Of a DNA stretch of 64,000 nt, positions 37,342-47,653 are shown one piece after another. The stretch lies in assembly GCA_021545585.1 (NCBI GenBank), contig JAJRTF010000023.1:1-64000 (forward strand), given 5' to 3'. The DNA comes from Zetaproteobacteria bacterium (GTDB lineage Bacteria > Pseudomonadota > Zetaproteobacteria > Mariprofundales > Mariprofundaceae). The notes under the pieces are model-generated. The model saw nothing but the letters and a program-made list of their open reading frames with translations, made no database searches and was not told the origin of the DNA. Every line of letters starts with the position of its first letter. The stretch's first letter is position 1. Made by a program: the position numbers and the translations under genes.

Positions 37342-38108
37342 AATGCCATCACAACCGAGGCACCGGAAGGCCAGTCATAGGCATAAGACCATAATAGTCC
37401 GGCGATGGTGCCGGCCAGCGAAAACAGCACCGCAATCAGCCACAGATCGAACAGGGATCTGCCCCAGAACCAGGCGCAGGCAGCTGGCAGAATCATCAAC
37501 CCGGCGGTCAGTACAATGCCAGCCAGTTTGACACACAGGATGACGGTCAGGCCGACGATGCCGTACAGCAGCAGCCTGAGCCCTGCAACCGGCAGGCCGG
37601 AAGCGGCAGCCGTGACGCTGTCAAAAGCAATGCTCCACCAACTGCGTGCGGCAATGCCAAGCACGGCCAGAATAACCCCGGCGATCAGCCACAGCCAGCG
37701 CATGTCTTCAGGAGCGATGGTCAGGATGTTGCCGAACAGCAGGCCGAACAGGTCCACCCGGGAGCTCGGCGCCGAAGAGATAAGGATAATACCCAGCGCC
37801 ATACTGCCGGCAAACAGGATGCCTGTGCCGGCATCTTCACTGATACCCTGACGCTGTGGAATGAATGCCAGCAGCAGGGCAATCAGCACCGCAAAGGCGG
37901 TGGCGGTTGGCAGTAGCGGCAGCGACAGGGTCAGTGCCAGCCCCATGCCGGCCAGTGAAGCATGTGACACGCCGACGGTTAGGAAGGACAATCGATGCGC
38001 CATAATCATCACCGACACCGAGGCGGTCACCAGAGCAATCAATAATGCCGGCTCAAGGCTTTCGCGCATCACAGGACTGGCAAGAAACTGGTGCAGGAAT
38101 TCAATCAT
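37266..38108 (-). CDS. znuB: Metal (Zn/Mn) ABC transporter permease
   Basis: ABC-3 family membrane protein (MIMAHRLSFLTVGVSHASLAGMGLAL), adjacent to ATPase and binding-protein genes. Start chosen at MIEFLHQF. Confidence 0.85.
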   Translation of the reverse strand: MIEFLHQFLASPVMRESLEPALLIALVTASVSVMIMAHRLSFLTVGVSHASLAGMGLALTLSLPLLPTATAFAVLIALLLAFIPQRQGISEDAGTGILFAGSMALGIILISSAPSSRVDLFGLLFGNILTIAPEDMRWLWLIAGVILAVLGIAARSWWSIAFDSVTAAASGLPVAGLRLLLYGIVGLTVILCVKLAGIVLTAGLMILPAACAWFWGRSLFDLWLIAVLFSLAGTIAGLLWSYAYDWPSGASVVMALCGLFILSWIIHGRLAWLKQHVLKQ

Positions 38109-38904
38109 GGGTATGTCCGGCATGAGATATATCCGGCACACAGCCAATACAGGATGTATCGTGTGCCACAATACGGATATGTTCCCCATACATGGCCTGC
38201 CAGATGCTTTCCGGTATCTGTTCACCATGCATGGCATGATGATGAATACGGCGGTTCAGGCAGGCCACTGAATCCACATGACTGCTGATCGCCGCAATAT
38301 CGTGTTCGACCATGATGACGCTCATGCCGTTGTCGTCGCAAAGGCGGCGCAATAGACGGAAAAGTTTATCCTGGCGGGCGCTGTCGAGCGCGGCGGAGGG
38401 TTCATCCAGCAACAGCAATTGCGGCCGGCCCACCAGCGCCCGGGCGATTCTGGCACGCTGTCGCTGGCCGCCGGAGAGCTGCCGGAAATCAGTATCGGCA
38501 AGGTGTTGCAAATCCACCAGTGCTAGGGCATCCATGATTGGCTGCACGGACAGAGTGCGCCAGCGTAACGGATTGGCAAAGGATGGCATGCCCATGGCCA
38601 CCACATCGCGCACCCGCATGGGCAGGCGTGGCTGGTGCTCGTGAAGCTGATGCAGAAAACCGACTTGCTTCAGGAGCGCGCGACGATTGAAACGGCGCAG
38701 GCACTGGCCGAACAGATCGATATGGCCGCTATGCGGCGCTGTGAGGCCGGCAATGATGTTTAGCAGCGTGCTTTTACCAGCGCCATTCGGTCCGACAATG
38801 CCCAGGAAATGACCGGCATCCAGAGACAGGTTGATGTGTTCCAGGATAGGTTTTCCGACCGGACCCAGACAGATATTCGATAGTTGTACCACCGGCGCAT
38901 TCAC
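38101..38904 (-). CDS. znuC: Metal ABC transporter ATP-binding protein
   Basis: GIVGPNGAGKSTLLNIIAG; LSGGQRQRARIARALVGRPQLLLLDEP. Confidence 0.93.
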   Translation of the reverse strand: MNAPVVQLSNICLGPVGKPILEHINLSLDAGHFLGIVGPNGAGKSTLLNIIAGLTAPHSGHIDLFGQCLRRFNRRALLKQVGFLHQLHEHQPRLPMRVRDVVAMGMPSFANPLRWRTLSVQPIMDALALVDLQHLADTDFRQLSGGQRQRARIARALVGRPQLLLLDEPSAALDSARQDKLFRLLRRLCDDNGMSVIMVEHDIAAISSHVDSVACLNRRIHHHAMHGEQIPESIWQAMYGEHIRIVAHDTSCIGCVPDISHAGHTHD

Positions 38905-39884
38905 GGTTGCTGCTCTCCCGTTGCTGGACCGCGAATCAGTTCCAGATTACGTTGCATCAGGCTATCCCACGATTCACCACAGCGCCCGAGAGCATCAAGC
39001 GTTATGCGCCGGGGCTGCTTTTTTGCATGACGGGCCAGCCAGTCAATTTGCCTGCTGCTGTGTGCTGTGTCGGTTAGCAGCCATGTATTCGGATGCTGAT
39101 TCAGTATTTTCAGAGCCTGCTCCAGCTGTTTTGGCCCGCTTTCATGACCGTGGTGTTCGGATTCGAGTATAGCCAAAACGGGAACCTGCAGATCATGCAT
39201 CAGTGGCAGCCATGACGGATGCTGCATGATCACCCCCTCGCAGTCGGCCAGAGTCTCATGCCATTGCTGCTCGATGACAGAAACGCGTGTGTGAGCCGTA
39301 AGCAGATGTTGCTCAATGGCGGATGTGCGGGCGGGATTCAGCTGCTTCAGGGCCTCGGCCAGTTTCGGTAGCACTGATTTAACCCTGGCCGGGCTGAGCC
39401 ATGCGTGGCTTGCCTGTGGCCACAGGTCGAGCGTGTTTTTGTGTCTGGGAGAAATCGGCCATCCCCCGTCATCCAGTGATGTGCGTACAAGCAAGCGGGA
39501 TTGATTTAACGCCTCAATAGTGCGCGGCTGCAATTGGAAATGATGCGGGTCTGCTCCGCTTCTGAGCAGGCAGATACTTGAAGCTGCGGGGTCGAGCATG
39601 GCAATCAGCCCGTTCAGCGGCGGCATGGTGACAGCGATTTCAGGCCTCTGAGGGGGTGTATATTCAGTGCTTTGAGCAGGCCCGGAAATAAATAATGTGG
39701 CAACAAATACACCCAGAAGACAGGCAGCATGCAGTCCGGGGGCGCGTGCGAGCCTTGCAATGTCAGCGTGATGGCTGAAAAATTGCTGCCCGGGCATAAT
39801 TCGTATTCCAGATAAAAAACGTCTATGCTTGTCGACGAATTGGCGGCCAGTAAACCTGAATGAGGGGTCGAGCTTTTTATACAT
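38901..39884 (-). CDS. znuA: Metal ABC transporter substrate-binding protein (ZnuA-like)
   Basis: PEIAVTMPPLNGLIAMLD...SGADPHHFQLQPRTIEALNQSRLLV; start uncertain. Confidence 0.75.
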   Translation of the reverse strand: MYKKLDPSFRFTGRQFVDKHRRFLSGIRIMPGQQFFSHHADIARLARAPGLHAACLLGVFVATLFISGPAQSTEYTPPQRPEIAVTMPPLNGLIAMLDPAASSICLLRSGADPHHFQLQPRTIEALNQSRLLVRTSLDDGGWPISPRHKNTLDLWPQASHAWLSPARVKSVLPKLAEALKQLNPARTSAIEQHLLTAHTRVSVIEQQWHETLADCEGVIMQHPSWLPLMHDLQVPVLAILESEHHGHESGPKQLEQALKILNQHPNTWLLTDTAHSSRQIDWLARHAKKQPRRITLDALGRCGESWDSLMQRNLELIRGPATGEQQP

Positions 39885-39977
39885 GTGCCAATGCTAGGCA
39901 GCGGGGCGGGTTCAGGCAATGTGCAGGGGGGGGTACGCTAAGCTGATGATCAGGATGTGTGATAAGGTGTTGATGAG

Positions 39978-42125
39978 ATGATTTCACCAGAATATTTCAG
40001 TTTCCGCTGGAGCTGGTACCGGCCGATTTTGAACCGGGGGGAAAAGCCGGCCAATCGCTGTCGGGTTGAATCCCGGCGCCTGCCGATTCGCATGGCCGGT
40101 CAGGATGCCGGAGAATATATCCCCTATGCAGTGCATTCCGAGATTGAAGCGAGTGTTTCGACTGCTCTGCGCCGTCTGCAGGACTATGCCATCCGTTATA
40201 TCGTGAAGGGCGAGAAGGTATCGGCCCATAAGCTGCCGACGATGGATGCGCAGGCCCGGGCCATGGTGGGTTATCTGCGCAAACAATCCCCCCATCTGCC
40301 TTTGCGATTGTTGCACCACTGGTGTGCCGATGAGCAGGGTGCCCCGGCATTGCTGGGTGTATGGGAAGGACTGTGGGGGCAGGGCTGGAAGCAAGATCAG
40401 GCAGATGTGGCACCCTGGGTTCCAGCACTGAATGTACTCATTCTGAAATTGATGCGTCAGGCCATTGCGGCACTTCCTGCAGATGAGCCGGCCACGACCA
40501 GCCATGTGACATTGAGTGTTGTCGGAGGCCTGTATGTCTGGGCGCTGCAGGAGTTTTTACAGCGATATCTGGAGGGTGTCGTTGAGGTGACACGTATCGC
40601 CAGTTATGAGGCAATGATGTTGCCATGTACGCCGATGGTGTTTTTACGTGATCAGCCCGATGATTCATTGCTTGGTGATGAGCGGCATGTGATCCGCGCT
40701 TACGGCCTAGAGGCGGAGATTGTTCCGCGTATGCGCAGTCTGCGTGAGAAGGTCGGGCCGAAGAACGAGGGGGGTATTCTGGCCTTGCTGGCCAAGGACA
40801 GGATGGGCGCCCATCTTCTGAAACGGACATGGGCCAGATTATCATTGTGGAAACTGGCGGCAAAGAGCGGTCATGGCGACTGGATGGATTATGTGCTGCA
40901 TGCCAAAAAACTGGACCAGTTTATATCGGGTCAGATCAGTCTGGAAAATGGCGCCGTACAGAGCTTGAAGGATTTCCGTGAGGAGCCTGTTGCCCAATGG
41001 TTGCTGGCCTTATTGAAGGGGGGGAGTGCGGCCAAATCAGTTGGGGAGCCATGGTTGCGCGATCAAATCACGCTGGATGCATTCCGGGTGTTTGAAGAGG
41101 ATGTGCAGGTCGAAATAGGTCGGCGAAAAGCCGAACGCAGCTGGTTGGATCGCAAGCCGGAGCTGGCGCCCAAGGCGCGCGGAGCTGAAGCCGACAAGGT
41201 GTTCGAACAGGCCTATGAAGATGGTGACCTGGTATTTATCCAGCCGAATGTGAACCGAGCCCTGCACAGCGGCAGATCCCTGGCTCTGCGTCAGGGCTGC
41301 CTGCGCATAGAATGGTCGGATTATCTGGCCGGTATGCATGCTCTGCATGGCGCCGCTGCGGCAGATTTCATTGAACAGCGCTTCCTCTCCGGAGTGCTGA
41401 GTGTGTTTGATCAGCAGGACAGCCTGTTTCTTGATGAGTGCTCGTCTTCGGGTTGTCTGTTGCGGGGCTCGGCTGTATCTCTTGTGCAGGTGGCTGTGAC
41501 GTTGCGTCATCAGTTGCGTGACTGGTATCTGGAAATTTCTGACAATGACGAAGCTAGCATGCCGTCATTGTCGATGTGTGTGGCGCTGATTGGCGAATGG
41601 ATGTTTTCAAAAACCAGTCATGCCAAGCTGGGCGAGCGGCAAATGGCCTTTGCCCTGGCTGTGCCGCAAGCTGATGCAGGTGTTTCCAGGGATTGTGGTG
41701 TCGGCAGACTTATTGCCTATCGCGATTATAAATCCGGATTGCAGCCCCTGGGTGGCGTGCGTGTAGAAACAGTGGACTCCGGTGTCGGGCAGAATGTGAA
41801 CGTCCTGTATAACAATGGTCTGGCGCTGACGGCTCCGGTGGTGGCGGAACTAACTTCAGCTCTGGCCAATAAAGCGAGCATCAGGGAGCTCAGCCTGAAT
41901 GCGCGTCAGCTCACGGGTGTGCTCGATGGCTACCGTTTGCCAAAGGGTGATCTGAATATGATCGCGATACAGATACGTGGTGAGGATGCCGATCCATTGA
42001 TTCTGATTCGTGCCGGCAAGCCTTGTCTTGGCGGTGTTGATGTCGATATATTTGAATTGCTTGATGCTGATTCCAAGGCAGCCAAACGAATTGTTGAGAA
42101 TGGCCTGCCCCAGTGGGACGGCTGA
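39978..42125 (+). CDS. Large hypothetical protein
   Basis: 715 aa uninterrupted ORF abutting tilS; no confidently recognised domain. Confidence 0.8.
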   Translation: MISPEYFSFRWSWYRPILNRGEKPANRCRVESRRLPIRMAGQDAGEYIPYAVHSEIEASVSTALRRLQDYAIRYIVKGEKVSAHKLPTMDAQARAMVGYLRKQSPHLPLRLLHHWCADEQGAPALLGVWEGLWGQGWKQDQADVAPWVPALNVLILKLMRQAIAALPADEPATTSHVTLSVVGGLYVWALQEFLQRYLEGVVEVTRIASYEAMMLPCTPMVFLRDQPDDSLLGDERHVIRAYGLEAEIVPRMRSLREKVGPKNEGGILALLAKDRMGAHLLKRTWARLSLWKLAAKSGHGDWMDYVLHAKKLDQFISGQISLENGAVQSLKDFREEPVAQWLLALLKGGSAAKSVGEPWLRDQITLDAFRVFEEDVQVEIGRRKAERSWLDRKPELAPKARGAEADKVFEQAYEDGDLVFIQPNVNRALHSGRSLALRQGCLRIEWSDYLAGMHALHGAAAADFIEQRFLSGVLSVFDQQDSLFLDECSSSGCLLRGSAVSLVQVAVTLRHQLRDWYLEISDNDEASMPSLSMCVALIGEWMFSKTSHAKLGERQMAFALAVPQADAGVSRDCGVGRLIAYRDYKSGLQPLGGVRVETVDSGVGQNVNVLYNNGLALTAPVVAELTSALANKASIRELSLNARQLTGVLDGYRLPKGDLNMIAIQIRGEDADPLILIRAGKPCLGGVDVDIFELLDADSKAAKRIVENGLPQWDG

Positions 42126-43103
42126 TTGAGCCACGCATATCCCGACTTCGGTCAGAGCTGGCTGAAACATCCGGCAATTCCTGATTTACCTCAGCATCTG
42201 TCTGTCGCCTGGTCAGGGGGCGCTGACTCTACGGCACTGTTACTGGCGCTGAAGGCGGCGGGTTATGATGTAACAGCCTGGCATATTGATCATGCCTGGC
42301 GCAGTGAGTCTTCAGTTCAGGCTGAGGGGCTCGCCAGGCAGGCCCATGCGTGGGGAATCCCCTTTTATCAGGCGCGTTTGCAGCCGCAGTCTCTGGCTAA
42401 TCTTGAGGCCGGTGCTCGTGCGGATCGTTACAGTCAGTTTGAAGCATGGGCGGCCGAGCTCGGGATAGGATGCCTGTGTCTGGGGCATCAACAGGATGAT
42501 CAGGCTGAAACTGTGTGTATGCGCCTGTTGCAGGGTGCCGGTGTCGGCGGGTGTCGGGGTATGGCCCGCGAGCGTATGCAGGGGGATTTGCGCATTGTAA
42601 GGCCATTGCTGCATGTGCTGGCAGAGGATCTGCGCACCGCCCTTTGTGGAATTGGCGTGAGCTGGATTGAAGACGCAAGCAATCAGGATATTCGTTTTCG
42701 CAGGAACTTTGTCCGCCAGCGCCTGTTTCCGGCCATGCGCCAGTCCGGGGTTCGTCCTGAGCAGCTGTTTCTGCGCTGGCAGCGTGAGGCGGCGAGGCTG
42801 AGCGGCCGCCTTGATGAAGATGCTCAGGCGCTGCTTGGAGCCGTATCAGGGTGTTCGGACGGAATCAGTATTCGCTGGCGGGACTGGGCTTCTGCCAGTC
42901 AGCCGGTGCGGGCCAGGACATTGCAGGTCATGATGAGTCGCCTGTTCGGCGAAGGGGTCACTCCGGGTCGCCGGCATATTGAACTGGCTGAAATATGGAC
43001 CAGGAACAGCGGTATGGGTGGGCTGGATTTGTCCCGTTGCCGCTTGCAGCGGCGCAGCAGCTTCTTGCATCTGGAGCCGACAAGGGCAGGTTTGCGCGAC
43101 TGA
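42126..43103 (+). CDS. tilS: tRNA(Ile)-lysidine synthase (TTG start)
   Basis: LSVAWSGGADSTALLLAL P-loop; CLCLGHQQDDQAETVCMRLLQGAGVGGCRGM. Confidence 0.93.
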   Translation: MSHAYPDFGQSWLKHPAIPDLPQHLSVAWSGGADSTALLLALKAAGYDVTAWHIDHAWRSESSVQAEGLARQAHAWGIPFYQARLQPQSLANLEAGARADRYSQFEAWAAELGIGCLCLGHQQDDQAETVCMRLLQGAGVGGCRGMARERMQGDLRIVRPLLHVLAEDLRTALCGIGVSWIEDASNQDIRFRRNFVRQRLFPAMRQSGVRPEQLFLRWQREAARLSGRLDEDAQALLGAVSGCSDGISIRWRDWASASQPVRARTLQVMMSRLFGEGVTPGRRHIELAEIWTRNSGMGGLDLSRCRLQRRSSFLHLEPTRAGLRD

Positions 43104-43329
43104 TTTTATCGCATCAGGGCGGCCGGCAGAAGTTTGGCAAGCGGATTCGGCTGCAAAAATATGCCAGTGGCGTGCAAACGGTATTCATGGGCCTGCAGAT
43201 CGCTTCATGAATTATTCATCTTGGCGCCTGCAGCTTTGGTTTTACCGTTCGGGATGTGATGTGTTTGCGGATACAGTAGAAAACGATGGGCGGGCCTGAG
43301 GCTCGAATTTATGCGAAGAGGATAGTTTG

Positions 43330-45252
43330 ATGGGTAAAAATGTTCTGTTGTGGCTGGTGATTGGCCTGACCATGATGAGTCTGTTTAATATGTTTTCATC
43401 ACCGATGGCCAAGAGTGAGAAAATGGCCTATTCGACCTTTGTCGAAAAGGTTGAGCAGGGTATGGTTGAAACAGCAACGATCAAGGATCGCGAGGTGGTT
43501 GGCCAGTTCCGCGATACCAGTGGTGAGTTAAAGAATTTTGATGTAACGGTTCCCAACGACCCCAACCTGTACCAGCGTCTGCTGGATCAGCATGTGATGG
43601 TCAATGTGAAGGCCAAGGATGAGGTGCCGTTCTTCCTTTCCGTACTGATTTCATGGTTTCCGATGCTGTTGCTGATAGCCGTATGGGTGTTTTTCATGCG
43701 CCAGATGCAGGGCGGCGGCAAGGGCGGAGCGATGTCATTCGGCAAGAGTCGTGCCAAGCTGCTGAATGAAAACACCAATCGGGTGACCTTTGAGGATGTG
43801 GCCGGTTGTGATGAAGCCAAACAGGAAGTCACTGAAGTCATCGAATTTCTGCGTGACCCTTCCAGGTTTACCCGACTGGGCGGTAAAATCCCCAAGGGTG
43901 TCTTGCTGGTCGGCCCTCCCGGTACAGGCAAGACGCTGCTGGCGCGTGCCATTGCCGGTGAGGCTGAGGTGCCGTTCTTCTCTATTTCGGGCTCGGACTT
44001 TGTTGAAATGTTCGTCGGTGTCGGCGCTTCACGCGTGCGTGATATGTTTGAGCAGGCCAAGAAGAGTGCACCATGCATTATCTTTGTCGATGAAATTGAC
44101 GCCATGGGTCGCCATCGCGGTGCCGGCATCGGTGGCGGCAACGATGAACGTGAGCAGACACTGAACCAGATGCTGGTTGAAATGGATGGATTCGAGTCCA
44201 ATGAAGGCGTGATTCTTGTGGCGGCAACCAACCGTCCGGATGTACTGGATCCGGCGCTGTTGCGCCCGGGCCGTTTTGACCGCCAAGTGGTGGTGCCAAG
44301 GCCGGATTTGCTCGGTCGCGAGCAGATTCTGAAAGTGCATATGCGCAAGGTGCCGTTGGCCAGCGATGTTGATGCAAAGGTTCTGGCGCGCGGCACGCCG
44401 GGCTTCTCGGGCGCGGATCTGGCCAACCTGGTCAATGAGGCGGCCTTGAACGCGGCCCGTTATGATCGCGACAAGGTGATGGGCGATGATTTTGAGTCAG
44501 CCAAGGATAAGGTCATGATGGGTACCGAGCGTCGCTCCATGATTATTTCCGACGATCAGAAGAAAACCACGGCTTATCATGAGGCGGGGCACACGCTGGT
44601 CGCCAAGCATCTGAAAACAGCCGATCCGGTGCATAAGGTGAGCATTATCCCGCGCGGACAGGCTCTGGGTGTGACCATGCAGCTGCCCGAGGAAGACAGG
44701 TTCAATCATGACCGCGAATATCTGCGCGATCAGATCGCCATCATGATGGGCGGGCGACTGGGTGAGGAACTGGTGCTGGGTCAGATGACGACCGGTGCAT
44801 CGAATGATTTTGAGCGTGCAACACAGCTGGCGCGCAATATGGTGACCCAGTGGGGTATGTCCGATGAGCTTGGCCCGATGGTGTATGGTGAGCGGGAACA
44901 TGAGCCGTTCCTGGGCCGGGAAATCACCCGCCAGACCAATATTTCCGAAGAAACCGCACGCAAGATTGATGCTGTGGTACGCAAGATGGTGGATGAGAAC
45001 TATAACCGGGCCAAGGATATTCTGGTCGAGCATATGGATCAGTTGCATTTGATTGCCAAGGCGCTGATCAGGTACGAAACGCTTGATGGCAAGGAGATTG
45101 ATCGCGTGATGGCCGGCAAGGAGCTGCATCGCAACGAGGATGTCGGGCCGACGACTTCATCCGGCAAACCTGCGGATGAACCGACAGACAAGCTGGATAT
45201 CAGTGATACCGATGCCAAAGCATCCGGTGATGAGGCGGAGCAGACTCACTGA
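43330..45252 (+). CDS. ftsH: ATP-dependent zinc metalloprotease FtsH
   Basis: [56 protein letters not shown]. Confidence 0.99.
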   Translation: MGKNVLLWLVIGLTMMSLFNMFSSPMAKSEKMAYSTFVEKVEQGMVETATIKDREVVGQFRDTSGELKNFDVTVPNDPNLYQRLLDQHVMVNVKAKDEVPFFLSVLISWFPMLLLIAVWVFFMRQMQGGGKGGAMSFGKSRAKLLNENTNRVTFEDVAGCDEAKQEVTEVIEFLRDPSRFTRLGGKIPKGVLLVGPPGTGKTLLARAIAGEAEVPFFSISGSDFVEMFVGVGASRVRDMFEQAKKSAPCIIFVDEIDAMGRHRGAGIGGGNDEREQTLNQMLVEMDGFESNEGVILVAATNRPDVLDPALLRPGRFDRQVVVPRPDLLGREQILKVHMRKVPLASDVDAKVLARGTPGFSGADLANLVNEAALNAARYDRDKVMGDDFESAKDKVMMGTERRSMIISDDQKKTTAYHEAGHTLVAKHLKTADPVHKVSIIPRGQALGVTMQLPEEDRFNHDREYLRDQIAIMMGGRLGEELVLGQMTTGASNDFERATQLARNMVTQWGMSDELGPMVYGEREHEPFLGREITRQTNISEETARKIDAVVRKMVDENYNRAKDILVEHMDQLHLIAKALIRYETLDGKEIDRVMAGKELHRNEDVGPTTSSGKPADEPTDKLDISDTDAKASGDEAEQTH

Positions 45253-46088
45253 TGCGTTCACGCTGGCACCGCCCGGAGAATGGCGATGCATGGATGATGG
45301 GGGTGCTGAATTGCACCCCCGATTCATTTTCGGATGGTGGTCGGCATGCTGAGCTGAAGTTTGCTGTTGCACATGGCCTGCGCATGCGGGATCAGGGCGC
45401 ACAGCTTATTGATGTGGGTGGTGAGTCCACGCGCCCCGGTTCTGTGCCGGTACCGCTTGAGGAAGAGCTGGATCGCGTTGTGCCGGTTGTGCGTAAGCTG
45501 ACCGAGCAGGGAGCATCGGTTTCCATTGATACCATGAAGGCCGAGGTGATGCATCGGGCCATTACAGCCGGAGCCTGTATGGTCAATGATGTCAGCGCGC
45601 TGACCCATGACCCTGAAAGTGTGTCGGTGGTGGCTGATGCCGGTGTTGATGTTTGTCTGATGCATATGCAGGGCAGGCCCGAGTCGATGCAGAAGCAACC
45701 GCAATATGACGATGTGGTGTCGGAAGTGCTGAGCTTCTTCGAGCGGCGAATCCATGACTGTGTTGCGGCGGGTATTCAGGAATCATCCATACTGCTTGAT
45801 CCGGGGATCGGGTTCGGAAAACGGCTGGAAGATAATCTTGATCTGATCCGGGCCATCGGGGTGATCAGGAATACATTCGGCATGCCGGTGCTGCTCGGCG
45901 TTTCGCGCAAGTCTTTTCTGGGTATACTGACCGAAAGTGATGTGGATGATCGGGAGATTGAGACTGCGGTTGCCAATGCCATTGGCATACTCTCGGGGGC
46001 GGATATACTCAGGGTGCATGATGTGATACTGCAGAAGCGGGCAGTGCGGGTGGCTTCGGCGCTGGCAAGCCGTACCTTGCAGGATTAG
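45252..46088 (+). CDS. folP: Dihydropteroate synthase
   Basis: MGVLNCTPDSFSDGG; IDVGGESTRPGS; DPGIGFGK. Confidence 0.98.
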   Translation: MRSRWHRPENGDAWMMGVLNCTPDSFSDGGRHAELKFAVAHGLRMRDQGAQLIDVGGESTRPGSVPVPLEEELDRVVPVVRKLTEQGASVSIDTMKAEVMHRAITAGACMVNDVSALTHDPESVSVVADAGVDVCLMHMQGRPESMQKQPQYDDVVSEVLSFFERRIHDCVAAGIQESSILLDPGIGFGKRLEDNLDLIRAIGVIRNTFGMPVLLGVSRKSFLGILTESDVDDREIETAVANAIGILSGADILRVHDVILQKRAVRVASALASRTLQD

Positions 46089-46178
46089 CTGGGGCAATTA
46101 TCTTAACGGGCAATATTCAGGTGTGAGAAAGCCCCGCATGGCAGGGGGAGGCATGCACAACGGAGGTGATTCAGGCAG

Positions 46179-46973
46179 ATGATGAACTGGCAGATAGGCA
46201 TCTGGGACGCAGTGGATATCGCCGTTGTTGCGGTGGTTGTGTATTTCTTTCTGCGCTTGATTCGCGGCACGCGCGCGGTGCAGATGCTGATTGGTGTCGC
46301 AGTGGTCATGCTGACCTATGAGCTGGCTCGTATCTTTGGTCTGTTTACGGTTGAGTGGATGTTCGGCCATTTTTTCTCCGCCTTTATGGTGATTCTGGTC
46401 GTGCTTTTCCAGCAGGAGATTCGACGCGCCCTGATGCGCGTGGCCGTCAATCCGCTGGCCTCGGGAACCGAGCCTGCAGTGGTGATGCTGGAGATTCTTG
46501 TCGAGTCAACTTTTGCTCTGGTACACAGGGGCTGGGGCGGCCTTATTGTCATTGAACGTGAAACCGGCCTGCGTCATCTGTACGACTCCGGCGTGGAAAT
46601 GGATGTGCCGTTGCGCCCGGATGTTATCCAGACCTTATTTTGCCCGGATGCACCGATGCATGACGGTGCAGTGATTATGACCCGTGATGTTCGTGGCGGG
46701 CGCATTATCGCGGCCAGAGTGCTGTTACCACTGGCGCAGGCCAATGCTGTACCGGGTGATTTCGGTACCCGCCATCGGGCCGCAGTCGGCTTGTCGGAAG
46801 AAAGTGATGCCTTGGTCATTGTTGTGTCCGAGGAGACCGGCGATGTGCATCTGGTGGAAGAAGGGCAGTTGGGTGAGCCACTGGGCAGCCAGGCCTTGCA
46901 TGATGCTCTGGCGGCCAGATTATCCACCATGCCTGTGCAGAAATTGCCCGCGCAGCAGGAAAGCAACCCGTGA
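46179..46973 (+). CDS. cdaA: Diadenylate cyclase (CdaA-type, DAC domain)
   Basis: Three TM helices then DAC domain with MHDGAVI and GTRHRAAVGLSEESDALVIVVSEETG (DGA and RHR motifs). Confidence 0.95.
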   Translation: MMNWQIGIWDAVDIAVVAVVVYFFLRLIRGTRAVQMLIGVAVVMLTYELARIFGLFTVEWMFGHFFSAFMVILVVLFQQEIRRALMRVAVNPLASGTEPAVVMLEILVESTFALVHRGWGGLIVIERETGLRHLYDSGVEMDVPLRPDVIQTLFCPDAPMHDGAVIMTRDVRGGRIIAARVLLPLAQANAVPGDFGTRHRAAVGLSEESDALVIVVSEETGDVHLVEEGQLGEPLGSQALHDALAARLSTMPVQKLPAQQESNP

Positions 46974-47653
46974 ATCCGTGGACTTTGATGAAACGCTTCA
47001 ATCTTCAAATATGGGCCGTTCTGATTGCTATTGCCCTGTGGATTCAGGTGCATGGACAGGGCGATGGTTCGTTGAGTATGGATGTGTCGCTGCAGGTGCA
47101 GGGCTTGCCCGCTGAAATGGTGCTGGTGAATGATCTGCCCGACCATGTGCGGGTGACGATCAGTGGTCTGCAATCGCGGCTCAAGGAGCTTAAGCAGGAA
47201 GATATGATTGTACCAATCAATGTTGCCGATATTACAACGCCCGGCGTGGTTGAACGGGCCCTGAATGTTGCTTCAATCGCGTTGCCCAGCGGTTTGCATA
47301 TCCAGAAAATCCAGCCGGATCGGCTCGAATTGCAGGTGGATCGGGTGGTCACGCGTTTTATACCGGTCAGGGCGCATCTGGAGTTGCCGGAGGGATGGCA
47401 GGCCAGAAACGTGAGTGTCCAGCCTGGTGAAGTGCGTCTCACCGGGCCGGAAGTGTGGCTGGATGCGCTCAAGGAAGTGGAGACCACACCGATTCGTCCT
47501 GAGCTGAAGCATGGCCCGTTTGAAGCGCAGGTAGGAGTTGAAAGTCCGTCCGGCAAGGCTATTCGGCTTGATGATGCCAAGGTTCAGATCGCCGTGCATG
47601 GCATACTCACCCAGTCTCGGAAGAATGATGAAGCAGTGGGAGGCGTTAAGTGA
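46970..47653 (+). CDS. cdaR: YbbR-domain protein (CdaR)
   Basis: N-terminal TM WAVLIAIALWIQVHG and YbbR-like repeats; position between cdaA and glmM. Confidence 0.88.
   Translation: MNPWTLMKRFNLQIWAVLIAIALWIQVHGQGDGSLSMDVSLQVQGLPAEMVLVNDLPDHVRVTISGLQSRLKELKQEDMIVPINVADITTPGVVERALNVASIALPSGLHIQKIQPDRLELQVDRVVTRFIPVRAHLELPEGWQARNVSVQPGEVRLTGPEVWLDALKEVETTPIRPELKHGPFEAQVGVESPSGKAIRLDDAKVQIAVHGILTQSRKNDEAVGGVK

Noticed and set aside
43587-44435. 282-aa antisense ORF over ftsH
   Set aside because: Shadow frame of a highly conserved gene; low-complexity Ser/Pro/Arg-rich translation with no SD.
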